A stretch of 62,553 nt of DNA from Tistrella bauzanensis (GTDB lineage: Bacteria; Pseudomonadota; Alphaproteobacteria; Tistrellales; Tistrellaceae): assembly GCF_014636235.1 (NCBI RefSeq), contig NZ_BMDZ01000033.1:1-62553 (forward strand). Reading direction: 5' to 3'. Below are positions 19,760 to 29,605 of this stretch, one piece after another. The position numbers and the translations under genes are program-made. The notes beneath the pieces were generated by a model. That model searched no databases. It was not told the DNA's origin and was given only the letters and a program-made list of their open reading frames with translations. Numbering within the stretch: position 1 is the first letter of the stretch; each line of letters opens with the position of its first letter.

Positions 19760-21085
19760 TCACCAGCGGCCACCACGCGACAGCCGGTTCAGGTCGCGAT
19801 CAAGGGCGGCGAGGGCCGCATCCGGCGCCATGCGGCCGCCCAGGGCATCCTGCACGCGCTGCCAGACGGCGGCCGAGACCCGGTTGTAATTGTCGCCGGT
19901 GGCGCGTGATGGCCGGGCCACGGCGGTCTGGAAGGTTTCGAACAACTGGCCGAAGAACGGGTTGGCGGCCAGCACCTCGTCGTCCTTGTAGAGCGCCGGA
20001 ATGCTTGGATTGTATGAGGCTTCGACCGCGCGGCGCTTCTGTTCGGCCGGGCTGGTCAGGAACCGCACCAGATCGGCCGCGACCTCTGGATGGGCCGAAT
20101 AGCGCGACACCGCCAGATGCCAGCCGCCCAGCGTGCCCGTGGTCTTGCCCTCCGGGCCGCCGGGCGGCAGCGCCATCACGCCGACCTTGCCGCGCACGGG
20201 GCTGTCCTCGCTCTGCGACAGGGCCCAGGCATAGGGCCAGTTGCGCATGAACACGGCCTTGCCCGACTGGAACACGCCGCGCGCGGCTTCCTCGTCGTAA
20301 TTCAGCACGCCTTCGGGCGAGATGGTGCCGATCCAGCCCGCCGCCTCGGTCAGGGCCGCACGGTTTCGGCGGTTGTCGACGGTGACCTTGCCATCGCCAT
20401 CGACGATGGTGCCGCCACCGAAGGCGTCGAACCATTCCAGCGCATTGCAGGTCAGCCCCTCATAGGCGCGGCCCTGCCAGACATAGCCCCACAAACCGTC
20501 CCGGCCCTCGGCGCGTTCGGCCTTCTGGATCAGGGCTGCGATGCGGGTCAGGTCCGACCAGCTCTCAGGCGGTTGATGGCTGTATTTCTCAAGCAGATCC
20601 CGGCGGTAATAGAGCACGCCGGCATCGGTCCACCAGGGCATCGCGACCAGCCGGCCATCGACGGTGTCGTTGTCGATCAGTGCCGGGAAATGGGCATCGG
20701 GCGCATCACCCAGCAAGGGTTTCAGATCCACCAGATGCGGCGCCAGAATGCCCGGCCAGACCACGTCGACCTGCAACACGTCGATGTCGTCGGCGCCGGC
20801 ACCCAGAATCTGCTGATACAGCGCCAGACGTTCGTTCGACGAATTCGGCGTCGAGACGATCTCGACCGTGTTGCCGGTCTCACGCTCCCAGGCGGCGACG
20901 CCATCGCGGCAGAGCTGCAATTCCACCCCAAGTGCGCCGCACGAGATGGTGATGCCGACCCCTTGCGCCCGGGCATCGCCACCACCGGCAAGCGCCATCA
21001 AGGCGATGCCGCCCAGCGCGCATGCGGCGAGGCTGCGAAGACCGCAGGTGGCCGCGCGCGGGCTGTGCCCTGTTCTGCTGAGCAT
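19760..21085 (-). CDS. Sugar ABC transporter substrate-binding protein (ThuE/MalE-like)
   Basis: Periplasmic binding protein of the importer, about 441 residues. A twin-basic-free signal peptide (basic N-terminus, hydrophobic core ending ALAGGGDARAQG) should be cleaved after residue 40 or so. The mature part has the cluster-B/family-1 pattern ISCGALGVELQLCRDGVAAW, ADDIDVLQVDVVWPGILA and MPWWTDAGVLYYRRDLL. It is most like trehalose/maltose- and alpha-glucoside-binding proteins, so an oligosaccharide is likely; no sugar hydrolase is present to confirm this. The frame also starts at a TTG two codons earlier. Confidence 0.88.
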   Translation of the reverse strand: MLSRTGHSPRAATCGLRSLAACALGGIALMALAGGGDARAQGVGITISCGALGVELQLCRDGVAAWERETGNTVEIVSTPNSSNERLALYQQILGAGADDIDVLQVDVVWPGILAPHLVDLKPLLGDAPDAHFPALIDNDTVDGRLVAMPWWTDAGVLYYRRDLLEKYSHQPPESWSDLTRIAALIQKAERAEGRDGLWGYVWQGRAYEGLTCNALEWFDAFGGGTIVDGDGKVTVDNRRNRAALTEAAGWIGTISPEGVLNYDEEAARGVFQSGKAVFMRNWPYAWALSQSEDSPVRGKVGVMALPPGGPEGKTTGTLGGWHLAVSRYSAHPEVAADLVRFLTSPAEQKRRAVEASYNPSIPALYKDDEVLAANPFFGQLFETFQTAVARPSRATGDNYNRVSAAVWQRVQDALGGRMAPDAALAALDRDLNRLSRGGRW

Positions 21086-21351
21086 CTGCAAGATCCCTTG
21101 CCAGACATCGCCGGTGTGCCTGTGCCGGCCTCGTCATTCCTTGAAAACAGCCGCACGATTGCGGGGTGCGCCTGATGGTGTGTGGACAAGTGATAGAAGA
21201 CCCGATCGGGTCGCGCGGCATCTCTCGTGATTGCCGTGCGACCCGGATCATCAACCGCACCACCCTTTCTGTTCTATCCCGCTCATCCGGAATGTCCACC
21301 CCGGATTGCCAGCGGGCATATTTGACCCGCATGCGCGTCGTGTCCGGGACA

Positions 21352-22419
21352 TCAGGCGTAGTGCTGCCCGAAGCGGTTGGCGAGCAGGGTGTCGGCGTCG
21401 ATATGGTCGTGGCGGACAAGGCCCTGCTGCGGCAGCTGGCCGGCCGCCAGCATGTCGATGACCGCGGCGACGCCGGCGGCGGTGGTCAGGCGGATGGCCG
21501 ACATATGCATGCCGGCAACGTCGCGCGCGCCAACCTCGCGGGTCCAGGATTTGCGGGTCAGCCGGCCATGGACCATGCCGTCGACCGACACCGACAGCAC
21601 CACGACGTCCTGGTCGGTGGTGGGCACCGAGGCTTCCAGAACCTGTTCCAGCAGGTCGCGGCGGTCACGCAGCTTCAGGTCTTCCAGCAGCAGCTTCATG
21701 ATCGCCCGGTGGCCGGGATAGCGCAGGGTCTTGTAGTCGAGCGTGCGGATACGGCCGTCGAAGGCATCGGCGAGCATGCCGAGCCCCCCTGAGGTGTTGA
21801 ACGCCTCATAGGTGGTGCCATGGAGGATGACGGTTTCCTCGCCTTCCAGCGGCAGCACCTCGCGGCGCTCGCCATTCCAGATCGCCTCGCAGGGGTTGCA
21901 GTATTCGTTCACCACACCTGCCGTCGACCAGGTCATGGCATAGCCGAGCGGCCCGGTCGGATGTGCCGGCAGGGCACCCACGCGGATGCGGATGGCCTCG
22001 ACCTGATCGAAGCCGTGGGCCAGGCCATGGGCCATGACGCACACCACCCCCGGTGCCAGACCGCATTGCGGCACCAGGGCCGTGCGCGCCCCTTCGGCCA
22101 GCACCGATACCGCGCGGGTGGAGCGGACATCCTCGGTCAGATCGAAATAATGCAGGCCGTTGCGCACCGCCGCCTCGGCGATCACCGGACACAGATGATA
22201 GGGGCCGGCGGCCAGCACCGCGTCATGGTCGCGCATGATCCGGTCGAGATCGGCCGGATCGCCGGCATCGGCGGTGATCTGCGCGATCGAGGGCGCGAGC
22301 TGGCTGGCCTCGTGGCCGAAATGACGATCGGCCAGGGTGATCCGGTGGTCGCCGGCGTCTGCCATCATATGGGCGACGGCCGTGCCGATACGGCCGGCAC
22401 CGAGGATGAGGATGCGCAT
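21352..22419 (-). CDS. Saccharopine dehydrogenase family protein, L-lysine 6-dehydrogenase-like
   Basis: A 355-residue NAD(P)-dependent dehydrogenase. It has an N-terminal Rossmann motif MRILILGAGRIGTAVAHM, then PYHLCPVIAEAAVRNGLHYFDLTED and a catalytic/substrate domain with CGLAPGVVCVMAHG and KTLRYPGHRAIM. The arrangement is that of L-lysine epsilon-dehydrogenases, which oxidise the side-chain amine of lysine, rather than true saccharopine reductases. The start at 22419 is supported by GGAGA nine bases upstream. It is divergent from an Lrp-type regulator, the usual arrangement for amino-acid catabolic enzymes. Confidence 0.75.
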   Translation of the reverse strand: MRILILGAGRIGTAVAHMMADAGDHRITLADRHFGHEASQLAPSIAQITADAGDPADLDRIMRDHDAVLAAGPYHLCPVIAEAAVRNGLHYFDLTEDVRSTRAVSVLAEGARTALVPQCGLAPGVVCVMAHGLAHGFDQVEAIRIRVGALPAHPTGPLGYAMTWSTAGVVNEYCNPCEAIWNGERREVLPLEGEETVILHGTTYEAFNTSGGLGMLADAFDGRIRTLDYKTLRYPGHRAIMKLLLEDLKLRDRRDLLEQVLEASVPTTDQDVVVLSVSVDGMVHGRLTRKSWTREVGARDVAGMHMSAIRLTTAAGVAAVIDMLAAGQLPQQGLVRHDHIDADTLLANRFGQHYA

Positions 22420-22534
22420 GGGTATGGTCTCCGCTTCTTTGGCGTGCGTGACGGGTGTGGCCCTGTCAACGACCATCCTGATGCGGGCCAAGGTGCGGCA
22501 TCCACTTGACGATATGGCTGAAGCCGGGTTGTTT

Positions 22535-22551
22535 ATAGCCGATCCGGCTAT
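22535..22551 (+). promoter_or_regulatory. Palindrome between the dehydrogenase and Lrp genes
   Basis: ATAGCCG-ATC-CGGCTAT is a perfect 7-3-7 inverted repeat, 36 bases before the Lrp start and overlapping the likely promoter (TTGACG at 22506). Its length suits an Lrp-family operator for autoregulation and control of the divergent dehydrogenase. Assignment is by position only. Confidence 0.55.
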
Positions 22552-22586
22552 GGCCGGGCCGATCAGCCACGGCAGGAGTCCGATCT

Positions 22587-23024
22587 ATGGCGGCCCATGA
22601 TCTCGACGACATCAACCGCGCGCTGATCGCGGCGCTGAAGGTGGACGCCCGTATGCCAGTGGCGGCGCTGGCGCGACAGGTCGGCCTGTCGCGCACGGCG
22701 CTGCGTCACCGGCTGGCGGCGCTGGAGGCCACAGGCGTGATCCGCGGGTATCGGGTGGAGGTGGGCACGCCGCTGGAGCCGAAGGTCCGGGCGCATGTCA
22801 TGATCGAACTGCGCCCCAAGCTGGGGCGGCAGGTGATCCAGCAATTGAAGGCCTGCCCTGAAGTGACCGCCCTGCATGCGGTCTCGGGGCCCTTCGATCT
22901 GCTGGCCCTGGTCGGCTGCGGCGATCTGGACCGGCTGAACGCCCTGATCGACCGCATTGCCGCCTTTCACGGGGTTGAACGCACCCGCTCGGCCATTGTG
23001 CTGGAAGACTGCTTTGCCAGATGA
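22587..23024 (+). CDS. Lrp/AsnC family transcriptional regulator
   Basis: A 145-residue feast/famine regulator. The winged helix-turn-helix is at 5-60 (ALIAALKVDARMPVAALARQ, GLSRTALRHRLAALEATGVI) and the RAM effector domain follows (VTALHAVSGPFDLLALVGC). Divergence from a lysine-dehydrogenase-like gene suggests lysine or a derivative as effector. It is slightly short at the C-terminus compared with E. coli Lrp but within the range of AsnC types. Confidence 0.92.
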   Translation: MAAHDLDDINRALIAALKVDARMPVAALARQVGLSRTALRHRLAALEATGVIRGYRVEVGTPLEPKVRAHVMIELRPKLGRQVIQQLKACPEVTALHAVSGPFDLLALVGCGDLDRLNALIDRIAAFHGVERTRSAIVLEDCFAR

Positions 23025-23067
23025 ACCGCCCGGGGGTGTTGAACCGACAAGTGGGTGTCTGGCCGGA

Positions 23068-23613
23068 TCAGCGGCTGCCGCCGAAGGCTGCCGGATAGCG
23101 CAGGGTTCCGGTGCCGTTGCCCAGAACGCCGGCGACCAGTTCCAGCGCCATGAGATGCGGACCTGACCATTGGCAGTCGAAGGCGGCGGCGCGTTCGGCG
23201 TCGAACCCGAACCGGGCATAGTAGGCGGGATCGCCCAGCACGAACACCGCCTCGCGGCCGCTGCTGCGCATGCGTGACAGACCGAAGCGGATCAGCATCG
23301 ATCCGATGCCGGCATGCTGGCGATCGGGCAGCACCGAAACCGGTGCCAGGAACACCGACCGGACCGGGCCGTCATCGGCGACGATCCCGGTTGCAAGCTC
23401 CAGCCGGCCGAACAGGGCGTGGCCGACGATGCGCCCATCGGCATCCTCGGCCAGCAGCGACAGAACCACATCGCCATCGGCCTGCAGCCGGCTGACCAGA
23501 TCGGCCTCGTCCGGGCGGCCGAAGGCGGCGGTCACCACGGCGGCGATGTCGGTCGTATCGGCATCGGTGGCTGTGCGCAGACGGATATCAGACATGCCTC
23601 GTGCGGCACTCAT
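23068..23613 (-). CDS. GNAT family N-acetyltransferase
   Basis: A 181-residue acetyl-CoA-dependent acyltransferase of the YhbS/YjaB-like type. The acetyl-CoA loop is seen as VLPDRQHAGIGSMLIRFGL (about 93-111), followed by FVLGDPAYYARFGF, the motif typical of this predicted-acetyltransferase subgroup. The ATG at 23613 overlaps the upstream cupin stop by four bases (ATGA), supporting this start over the Met at residue 7. The acceptor is unknown. Confidence 0.85.
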   Translation of the reverse strand: MSAARGMSDIRLRTATDADTTDIAAVVTAAFGRPDEADLVSRLQADGDVVLSLLAEDADGRIVGHALFGRLELATGIVADDGPVRSVFLAPVSVLPDRQHAGIGSMLIRFGLSRMRSSGREAVFVLGDPAYYARFGFDAERAAAFDCQWSGPHLMALELVAGVLGNGTGTLRYPAAFGGSR

Positions 23614-24293
23614 GCCGCGAACGCCTGAAGATCGGGCGGCAGATGGCCGGTTTTGACATAGAGCCGGCAGCCACCATCGCTGCGGCGCGCCGACACCCGC
23701 CCCGGTGGCCGCCGCAGCCAGCTTCCGGCCGGCAGCAGGCCGTGGGCGCCATCGATCAGCGATCCGCTGACCACCAGAATCTCTTCGCCACCACTGCGGC
23801 GGCAGGCCGGCAGTTCGGCCCCGGGGGCCAGGTCCAGAAGGGTCACCCGCTCGTCTCCAAATTCATGCAACAGCCGTTCGGTCACATCGCGGGCCTTGGC
23901 CAATGGCTGCGGTGGTATGTCATCCGGGTTCAGGGCGATCTGAGCGGTGTCGCCGGCCTGGAACTGGCGCAGTTTCACGAACAGCAGGCTGCCCTGAGGG
24001 GCGCGGGGTGTGTGGGATGTGCCGGGCGGATTGCGCAGATAGGTGCCCGCCGGATAGTCGCCATGCTCGTCGCCGAACACGCCCTTCAGCACCAGGATTT
24101 CCTCGCCGCCGCCATGGACATGGGGCGTGAAGCCGGCACCGGGTTCGTAACGCACCAGACTGGTGGCGCGGGCGACCTCGTGGCCGACCCGATCGAGCAT
24201 CAGGCGATGAACGCCGGCGGCAGGGGACGCGATCCACGCCTCGGGATCGGGTCGGACCAGGGCGGGGGCCGCGAAATCGGCGCGGATCAGCAT
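23610..24293 (-). CDS. Double-cupin protein, ChrR-cupin-like
   Basis: A 227-residue protein with two cupin folds. The first (residues 40-110) has a complete metal-site pattern: HVHGGGEE and a later PPGTSH. The second (about 150-220) has the same frame but the ligands read CRRSGGEE and end PPGRVS, so two or three metal ligands are replaced. ChrR-type cupins occur in anti-sigma factors, but no zinc-binding N-terminal domain or ECF sigma gene is present here, so a regulatory role is not supported. GGAGG lies ten bases before the ATG. The acetyltransferase gene follows with a four-base overlap. Confidence 0.75.
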   Translation of the reverse strand: MLIRADFAAPALVRPDPEAWIASPAAGVHRLMLDRVGHEVARATSLVRYEPGAGFTPHVHGGGEEILVLKGVFGDEHGDYPAGTYLRNPPGTSHTPRAPQGSLLFVKLRQFQAGDTAQIALNPDDIPPQPLAKARDVTERLLHEFGDERVTLLDLAPGAELPACRRSGGEEILVVSGSLIDGAHGLLPAGSWLRRPPGRVSARRSDGGCRLYVKTGHLPPDLQAFAA

Positions 24294-24440
24294 CGTGCGT
24301 CAGCCTCCGGAGGAAGATTGATGAGCCATTGACATGGGGGCCGGCACTGTCGGAGTCAAACGCTGACGATCGACGGCCGTGCGGTCTGCGTAAACCATGG
24401 TGGGAGGCGGCCCTCGGCGGCCGATCATTTCCTTTCGGAT

Positions 24441-24470
24441 TGTACAAAATAAACTGGGATATTTCGTACA
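24441..24470 (+). promoter_or_regulatory. Near-perfect 30-bp inverted repeat upstream of the chemoreceptor
   Basis: In the 308-base gap 24294-24601, which turns strikingly AT-rich after 24440, TGTACAAAATA (24441-24451) and TATTTCGTACA (24460-24470) form 11-bp arms with one mismatch and an 8-base centre. A second short palindrome, GTTAATTAAC, lies at 24509-24518. The region must hold the promoter of the chemoreceptor; the palindrome is a good operator candidate, though no regulator gene adjoins it. Confidence 0.5.
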
Positions 24471-24601
24471 TCAAGGGCAGACGGTGAATCCACTTCGATT
24501 ATATAATTGTTAATTAACTACGAATATTATATGGCGTTTTGCTACAAACCGGTCAATGCCATCACATGTCTATGGCCCTAAACTGTGGGAGATCTCAATT
24601 T

Positions 24602-26293
24602 ATGTCGAAACGGTCCCTCTCCATTGGCCAAAAGCTGTCACTTGCGTTTGCAACTCTGACTTCTGTGATTTTTATCTCTGGGATGTTTGCTCTCTGGCAG
24701 TTTCAAGTGATTGAAGAGACGTCTCTGGATCTCAGGGCGAACCGGATCCCCAGCCTGACGCTGATCGCCGATATCGACCGTGGCATCCTTCAAAATCGGA
24801 TTCAGGTCGCGGGTCTGGTTCTTGAGGGGGATCCGTCCGCCAGACGAGAACTATTTGAAGGAATGAGCGCGGCGGCAGCCTCCGTCGATACTGCTCTTCA
24901 GGCCTTCAAGCCTCTGATCTCGAACAGCGAAGAGCGGGCCATCTTCGACCGCCTGATGACGCATTGGGCCGCATATCAGAGCGAGAATGCACGGCTGTCG
25001 GCCCTGCTCAATGATGGTCAGATGCTTGAAGCGCAGCGCGCATATCGCGGCCCGGCCCGGGATGCACGTCAAGCGCTTGGGCAGAGCCTCACGGACCTGA
25101 CCCGCGTTAATGTCGTGGGCGCCGACCGCTCGGGCGCCCTGTCGGCCAGTGCCAATGAACGTGCGACCTTCGGTATGATCGTCGCCATGGCTGCCGGGCT
25201 GGTGATTGCGATCGCCGCAGGCTGGTTGATGTTCCGCCAGGTATCCGTGCCCGTGCGCCGGATGACCGCGGCCATGGAGCGTCTGGCCGCGCGTGACACC
25301 GGTGTTGTCATCCCCGGCGCTGATCGTGGCGACGAGATCGGTGCCATGGCCAAGGCGGTCGAGACCTTCCGCGACAACATGATCCGTGCCGATGCGCTGG
25401 CGGCCGAACAGGAGGCCACCCGCGCCGACCAGGCTGCCCGGCGTCGCCGTCGCGAGGATCTGACCCGGCAGTTCGTGGCCGGTGTGACCGATATCGTCTC
25501 GACCCTGTCCAGCGCCGCCGATCAGGTGCGCGGCAATGCCGAGGGGCTGAGCCGCACCGCGGAAGACCAGAGCAGCCGCAGCACCACCGTCGCCGCCGCC
25601 GCCGAACAGGCGACAGCCAACGTCCAGACCGTGGCGACGGCGTCGGAGGAACTGGCGGCATCGATCCGCGAGGTCGGCGCGCGCACCGTCGATACCGCCG
25701 ATGTCACCCGTGCCGCGGTGACCGAGGCCGAGGCGACCGATGCGACGGTGCAGGAACTGGCCGCCAACACTCAGAAGATCGGCGATGTGGTGCTGTTGAT
25801 CCAGCAGATCGCGTCTCAGACCAATCTTCTGGCCCTGAACGCGACCATCGAGGCGGCGCGCGCCGGTGAAGCCGGCAAGGGCTTCGCGGTGGTGGCGTCG
25901 GAGGTGAAGAACCTGGCCACCCAGACCGCGCGGGCGACCGAGGAGATCCAGCAGCAGATCAATGCCATGACCGGCGCCACCGGCCGCACGGTCGACGCCA
26001 TCCGGTCGATCTCGTCGACCATCGGCCGGGTCGGTGCGCTGACCACGGCGGTTGCCTCGGCGGTGGAGGAACAGGTTGCGGCGACGTCGGAAATCGCCCG
26101 CAATACTCAGCAGGCATCGTCGGGCACAGCCGAGGTGTTGCAGTCGATCACCGGCATTGCCGACGCGGCAGGCCATACCGGCCGTGCCGCGGGCGAGATG
26201 AGCAGCGCGTCGACGGCACTTGCCGCCCAGACCCGCGATTTGCGGCAGCTCGTCGACAGCTATGTGGCCGATATCGACGCGGATGCCGCGTGA
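24602..26293 (+). CDS. Methyl-accepting chemotaxis protein, 4-helix-bundle sensor
   Basis: A 563-residue transmembrane chemoreceptor. A membrane segment at about 13-33 is followed by a four-helix-bundle periplasmic sensor domain to about 200. The second membrane segment is [19 protein letters not shown], then HAMP ([15 protein letters not shown]) and the signalling hairpin with the highly conserved tip [21 protein letters not shown] plus flanking methylation helices. No C-terminal CheR-binding pentapeptide is seen. The ATG at 24602 follows GGGAGATC at good distance. The ligand is unknown. Confidence 0.93.
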   Translation: MSKRSLSIGQKLSLAFATLTSVIFISGMFALWQFQVIEETSLDLRANRIPSLTLIADIDRGILQNRIQVAGLVLEGDPSARRELFEGMSAAAASVDTALQAFKPLISNSEERAIFDRLMTHWAAYQSENARLSALLNDGQMLEAQRAYRGPARDARQALGQSLTDLTRVNVVGADRSGALSASANERATFGMIVAMAAGLVIAIAAGWLMFRQVSVPVRRMTAAMERLAARDTGVVIPGADRGDEIGAMAKAVETFRDNMIRADALAAEQEATRADQAARRRRREDLTRQFVAGVTDIVSTLSSAADQVRGNAEGLSRTAEDQSSRSTTVAAAAEQATANVQTVATASEELAASIREVGARTVDTADVTRAAVTEAEATDATVQELAANTQKIGDVVLLIQQIASQTNLLALNATIEAARAGEAGKGFAVVASEVKNLATQTARATEEIQQQINAMTGATGRTVDAIRSISSTIGRVGALTTAVASAVEEQVAATSEIARNTQQASSGTAEVLQSITGIADAAGHTGRAAGEMSSASTALAAQTRDLRQLVDSYVADIDADAA

Positions 26294-26388
26294 CCACATG
26301 GATGACGGCGCCGGGGTGCCTCCTGGCGCCGTCACTTGCCGCCCATGCCCCGGTCGCCACTGGTCCGGGCGGCACTGGTCGGGGCGGA

Positions 26389-27603
26389 TCAGCCGCCCAG
26401 CACGGTTTCCACCAGCCGGACCCAATAGCTGGCGCCGATGGGGGCCGCATCGTCGTTGAAGTCGTAAGCCGGGTTGTGCAGCAGGCAGCCGCCATCGGTG
26501 GGGCCGTTGCCCAGCCAGACATAGGCGCCGGGCCGCTGATGCAGCATGAAGGCGAAGTCCTCCGACGCCATCGACGGCACCGGGTTGCGGTCGATGGCGG
26601 CATCCCCGACCACCAGCACGGCGGCGGCATCCGCCCGCGCGGTTTCGGGCGCCGTGTTGACCGTGGCCGGATAGCGGCGTTCATAGCGCAGGCTGGCCGT
26701 GCAGCCATGGGCGGCGGCGGTGTGCTCGGCAATGGTGGCGAGTCGTGCCTCGATCACCGCCTGGACATCCGGGCTGAAGCTGCGGGTGGTGCCGCGGATC
26801 ACCATCTCTTCGGGAATCACGTTCCAGGTGTCGCCACCATGGATCTGGGTGACGGACACAACCGCCGAGGCCAGGGGGTTGATGCTTCGTCCCGGTATGC
26901 TCTGCAACTGAGCAACCAGATGGGCGGTGGCGGTGACCGCATCATGGCCCAGATCGGGCATGGCGGCATGGCAGCCGCGGCCGCGCACCAGGATTTCGAA
27001 GATGTCGAAGCCGGCCATCATCGGCCCGGCCGCCATCGCCATATGGCCGACCGCCAGGCCCGGCCAGTTGTGCATGCCGAAGACCATGTCGGCGGGGAAG
27101 CGGTCGAACAGCCCGTCCTCGACCATCGCCCGGCCACCGCCCTCGTTCTCTTCGGCGGGCTGGAAGATGAGATGGACGGTGCCGGCGAAATCCGGATCGG
27201 CCGCCAGCACCCTGGCGGCCCCCAGAAGCATGGTGGTATGGCCGTCATGGCCGCAGGCATGCATCCGGCCGGGATTTTGCGAGCGGTGCTCGAACTGGTT
27301 GAGTTCGGTGACGTGCAGCGCGTCCATATCGGCCCGCAGCGCGATCGACCGCGCGGGGGCCGTGTCCGACGCCGCGCGGCGGCCCTGAATGGTGCCGACC
27401 ACGCCGGTGCGGCCGATGCCGGTCGCGACCGGAATGCCGAAGGATGCCAGTTTTTCCGCGACGAAGGCCGCGGTCTGGTGTTCCTCGAAGGCGGTTTCGG
27501 GATGGGCATGGAGGTGATGGCGCCAGGCGCGCATTTCGTCCGCAATCGCCGTGACCGCGGGATGAAGGGTGACGTTCTGTCGGGGGGGCATGCTATCGGG
27601 CAT
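26389..27603 (-). CDS. M20 family amidohydrolase (hippurate-hydrolase-like)
   Basis: Zinc peptidase-like amidohydrolase of 404 residues that cleaves N-acyl amino acids or related amides. Metal and catalytic motifs are HHLHAHPETAFEEH, RADMDALHV, the Cys/His pair GRMHACGHDGHT and the general-base FQPAEENEGGG. A dimerisation domain around GRGCHAAMPDLGHDAV completes the fold. AGGAGG is nine bases before the ATG at 27603; an ATG at 27612 touches the Shine-Dalgarno and is less likely. It is the last gene of the operon, 16 bases after the serine lyase, which suggests that the amide it cleaves may release serine. Confidence 0.9.
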   Translation of the reverse strand: MPDSMPPRQNVTLHPAVTAIADEMRAWRHHLHAHPETAFEEHQTAAFVAEKLASFGIPVATGIGRTGVVGTIQGRRAASDTAPARSIALRADMDALHVTELNQFEHRSQNPGRMHACGHDGHTTMLLGAARVLAADPDFAGTVHLIFQPAEENEGGGRAMVEDGLFDRFPADMVFGMHNWPGLAVGHMAMAAGPMMAGFDIFEILVRGRGCHAAMPDLGHDAVTATAHLVAQLQSIPGRSINPLASAVVSVTQIHGGDTWNVIPEEMVIRGTTRSFSPDVQAVIEARLATIAEHTAAAHGCTASLRYERRYPATVNTAPETARADAAAVLVVGDAAIDRNPVPSMASEDFAFMLHQRPGAYVWLGNGPTDGGCLLHNPAYDFNDDAAPIGASYWVRLVETVLGG

Positions 27604-27619
27604 CGGGATCATCCTCCTG

Positions 27620-29023
27620 TCAGCAGACCGGCACGTTGACGGCAAGGCCGCCCAGGCTGGTTTCCTTGTATTTGCTCTGCATGTCGTGGCTGGTCTCCTT
27701 CATGGTGCGGATGACCGTGTCCAGCGACACCACATGGCTGCCATCGCCGGCCAGCGCCAGCAGTGCTGCATTGACCGCCTTCACGGCACCCATGGCATTG
27801 CGTTCGATGCAGGGGATCTGGACCAGTCCGCCGACGGGATCGCAGGTCATGCCCAGATGATGTTCCATGGCGATCTCGGCGGCGTTCTCGACCTGCGCCG
27901 GGCTCGCCCCCATCGCGGCGGCAAGCCCGCCGGCGGCCATTGAGCTGGCCACGCCGACCTCACCCTGACAGCCGACCTCCGCGCCGGAAATCGAGGCGTT
28001 GAGCTTGTAGAGCATGCCGATGGCGGCTGCCGTGAACAGCATGGTGTCGGCGGCGGCCTCGCGGCCCCGCTCGTCGCCGCCGATGCCCGAATGGCGCAGA
28101 AGCCAGGCCAGCACCGCCGGGATGATGCCGGCGGCACCATTGGTGGGCGCGGTGACGATGCGGCCGCCGGCGGCGTTTTCCTCGTTGACCGCGATCGCAT
28201 AGGCCGATAGCCGTTCGAAACCATCCAGCGCCGGCAGGGCATTGGCGCCGGCGCGTTCGGTCAGCCGGCGGGCCAGATCGGCGGCGCGCCGCCGGGTCAG
28301 CCGGCCGGGCAGCGGACCGTCGGTCGCAAGTCCGCGATCGACCGCGCCCAGCATGGCCGCCTTGATCGCCGCCAGCCGGCGCGCGGTTTCGGGTGCCCCC
28401 CACAGCGCATGCTCGTTGCGGCGCACGATCCCGGCGATATCGATCTGATGGTGCCGTGTCAGGGCCAGCAGCTCGGCGGCACTGCTGAACGGCAGCGGCA
28501 GGGCGCCGCGATCGCCATGAACCGGCGCATCACCGGCGGCGGCATCGGCCTCAGTGGCACTGATCACGAAGCCGCCGCCGATGGAATAAAAGCTGTCGCG
28601 GGCAATCTCGGCGCCGCCTGCGTCGCGGGCGATGAAGGTCATGCCGTTGGTGTGATGGGGCAGGGTGTCCTTGCGCCGCCAGACCAGATCGGTGTCGGGG
28701 TCGAAGCTGATCAGCCGCCGGCCCAGCGCCGCCAGACGTAGCGATTGCCGGACCCCCTCGACCAGCCCGGCGATCAGGTCGGGATCGACGCCGTCGGGCG
28801 TTTCACCGGCAAGCCCCAGGATGATCGCGGTATCGGTGGCATGGCCGCGGCCGGTGAGGGCAAGCGAGCCATAGATCTCGACGGTGATGCCGGCCACGGC
28901 ACTGAAGCGGCCGTCGCGGTCCAGCGCATCGAGAAACCGCCGTGCCGCCACCATCGGGCCCACGGTATGGGAACTCGACGGGCCGATGCCGATCTTGAAC
29001 AGGTCGAACAGGCTGAGCGACAT
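27620..29023 (-). CDS. sdaA: L-serine ammonia-lyase (L-serine dehydratase)
   Basis: Iron-sulfur enzyme turning L-serine into pyruvate and ammonia; single-chain type of 467 residues. The beta domain begins [20 protein letters not shown]. The alpha domain has the cluster cysteines in GCQGEVG, in TCDPVGG and in IPCIERN, and ends with [12 protein letters not shown]. The start at 29023 matches the family N-terminus. It lies between the small membrane-protein gene and the amidohydrolase in one operon with a LysR regulator, so it likely serves a specific catabolic route rather than general serine turnover. Confidence 0.95.
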   Translation of the reverse strand: MSLSLFDLFKIGIGPSSSHTVGPMVAARRFLDALDRDGRFSAVAGITVEIYGSLALTGRGHATDTAIILGLAGETPDGVDPDLIAGLVEGVRQSLRLAALGRRLISFDPDTDLVWRRKDTLPHHTNGMTFIARDAGGAEIARDSFYSIGGGFVISATEADAAAGDAPVHGDRGALPLPFSSAAELLALTRHHQIDIAGIVRRNEHALWGAPETARRLAAIKAAMLGAVDRGLATDGPLPGRLTRRRAADLARRLTERAGANALPALDGFERLSAYAIAVNEENAAGGRIVTAPTNGAAGIIPAVLAWLLRHSGIGGDERGREAAADTMLFTAAAIGMLYKLNASISGAEVGCQGEVGVASSMAAGGLAAAMGASPAQVENAAEIAMEHHLGMTCDPVGGLVQIPCIERNAMGAVKAVNAALLALAGDGSHVVSLDTVIRTMKETSHDMQSKYKETSLGGLAVNVPVC

Positions 29024-29111
29024 GGGGGGCGCTTCCGACGGAGGATGGCGCCCGGACGGCAATGCCCGGGCGCCATGACGCGTGGATCATGACTAAGGAT
29101 GTGGGAACCGG

Positions 29112-29600
29112 TCAGGTCCAGGCCAGCATCAACTCGGCGATCAGCACCGAGCCCAGATAGGTGCCGAAGAACACCATCACCGCCACCACGGCCAGTTTCC
29201 AGCCGGATGTCTTTGCGGTGGCGATTTCCTCACGCGCGATGGCGAAGCCGGCATAGGCGAGGGTGGGGGTGGTCAGGGCCAGGAAGTCGATCGCCGTCAC
29301 CTGCGCCACCACCCAGTCCGATCCGGGCACGAAGGGCAGGGTGACGGCCATGCCGACCAGCGAGATCCAGGCGACGCTGGGCAGATAGAACGGCATGATC
29401 CGGGTCAGCACCAGCCCGGCCATGCAGATGGCATAGAGCACCACCATGCCGGTCAGGTTGTGCAGGAAGCCGACCTGGTGATTGACCGCATTGACCACCA
29501 GATCGATGGCGCAGATCACGATCAGCACCAAAGCGTGATCGACGAGGTTGAGCTTGCGCTCATCAGGGGTGGCCGGGGCCTGAAGGGTGGTATCGGACAT
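29112..29600 (-). CDS. Small integral membrane protein, partner of the DUF3100-like protein
   Basis: A 162-residue protein with four or five hydrophobic helices (about 27-45, 55-75, 80-98, 110-127, 140-160) and no recognised domain. The ATG at 29600 has GGGGAG overlapping the stop of the upstream gene, so the two are translationally linked; a GTG at 29609 is the alternative. Together with the upstream ten-helix-class protein it may form a two-component permease. That role is inferred from context only. Confidence 0.7.
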   Translation of the reverse strand: MSDTTLQAPATPDERKLNLVDHALVLIVICAIDLVVNAVNHQVGFLHNLTGMVVLYAICMAGLVLTRIMPFYLPSVAWISLVGMAVTLPFVPGSDWVVAQVTAIDFLALTTPTLAYAGFAIAREEIATAKTSGWKLAVVAVMVFFGTYLGSVLIAELMLAWT

Positions 29601-29605
29601 CGGTC

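Noticed and set aside
24294-24601. Possible small RNA or small gene in the AT-rich island
   Set aside because: No terminator-like stem with a T-run and no convincing short reading frame; only palindromes and a promoter-like composition are seen.
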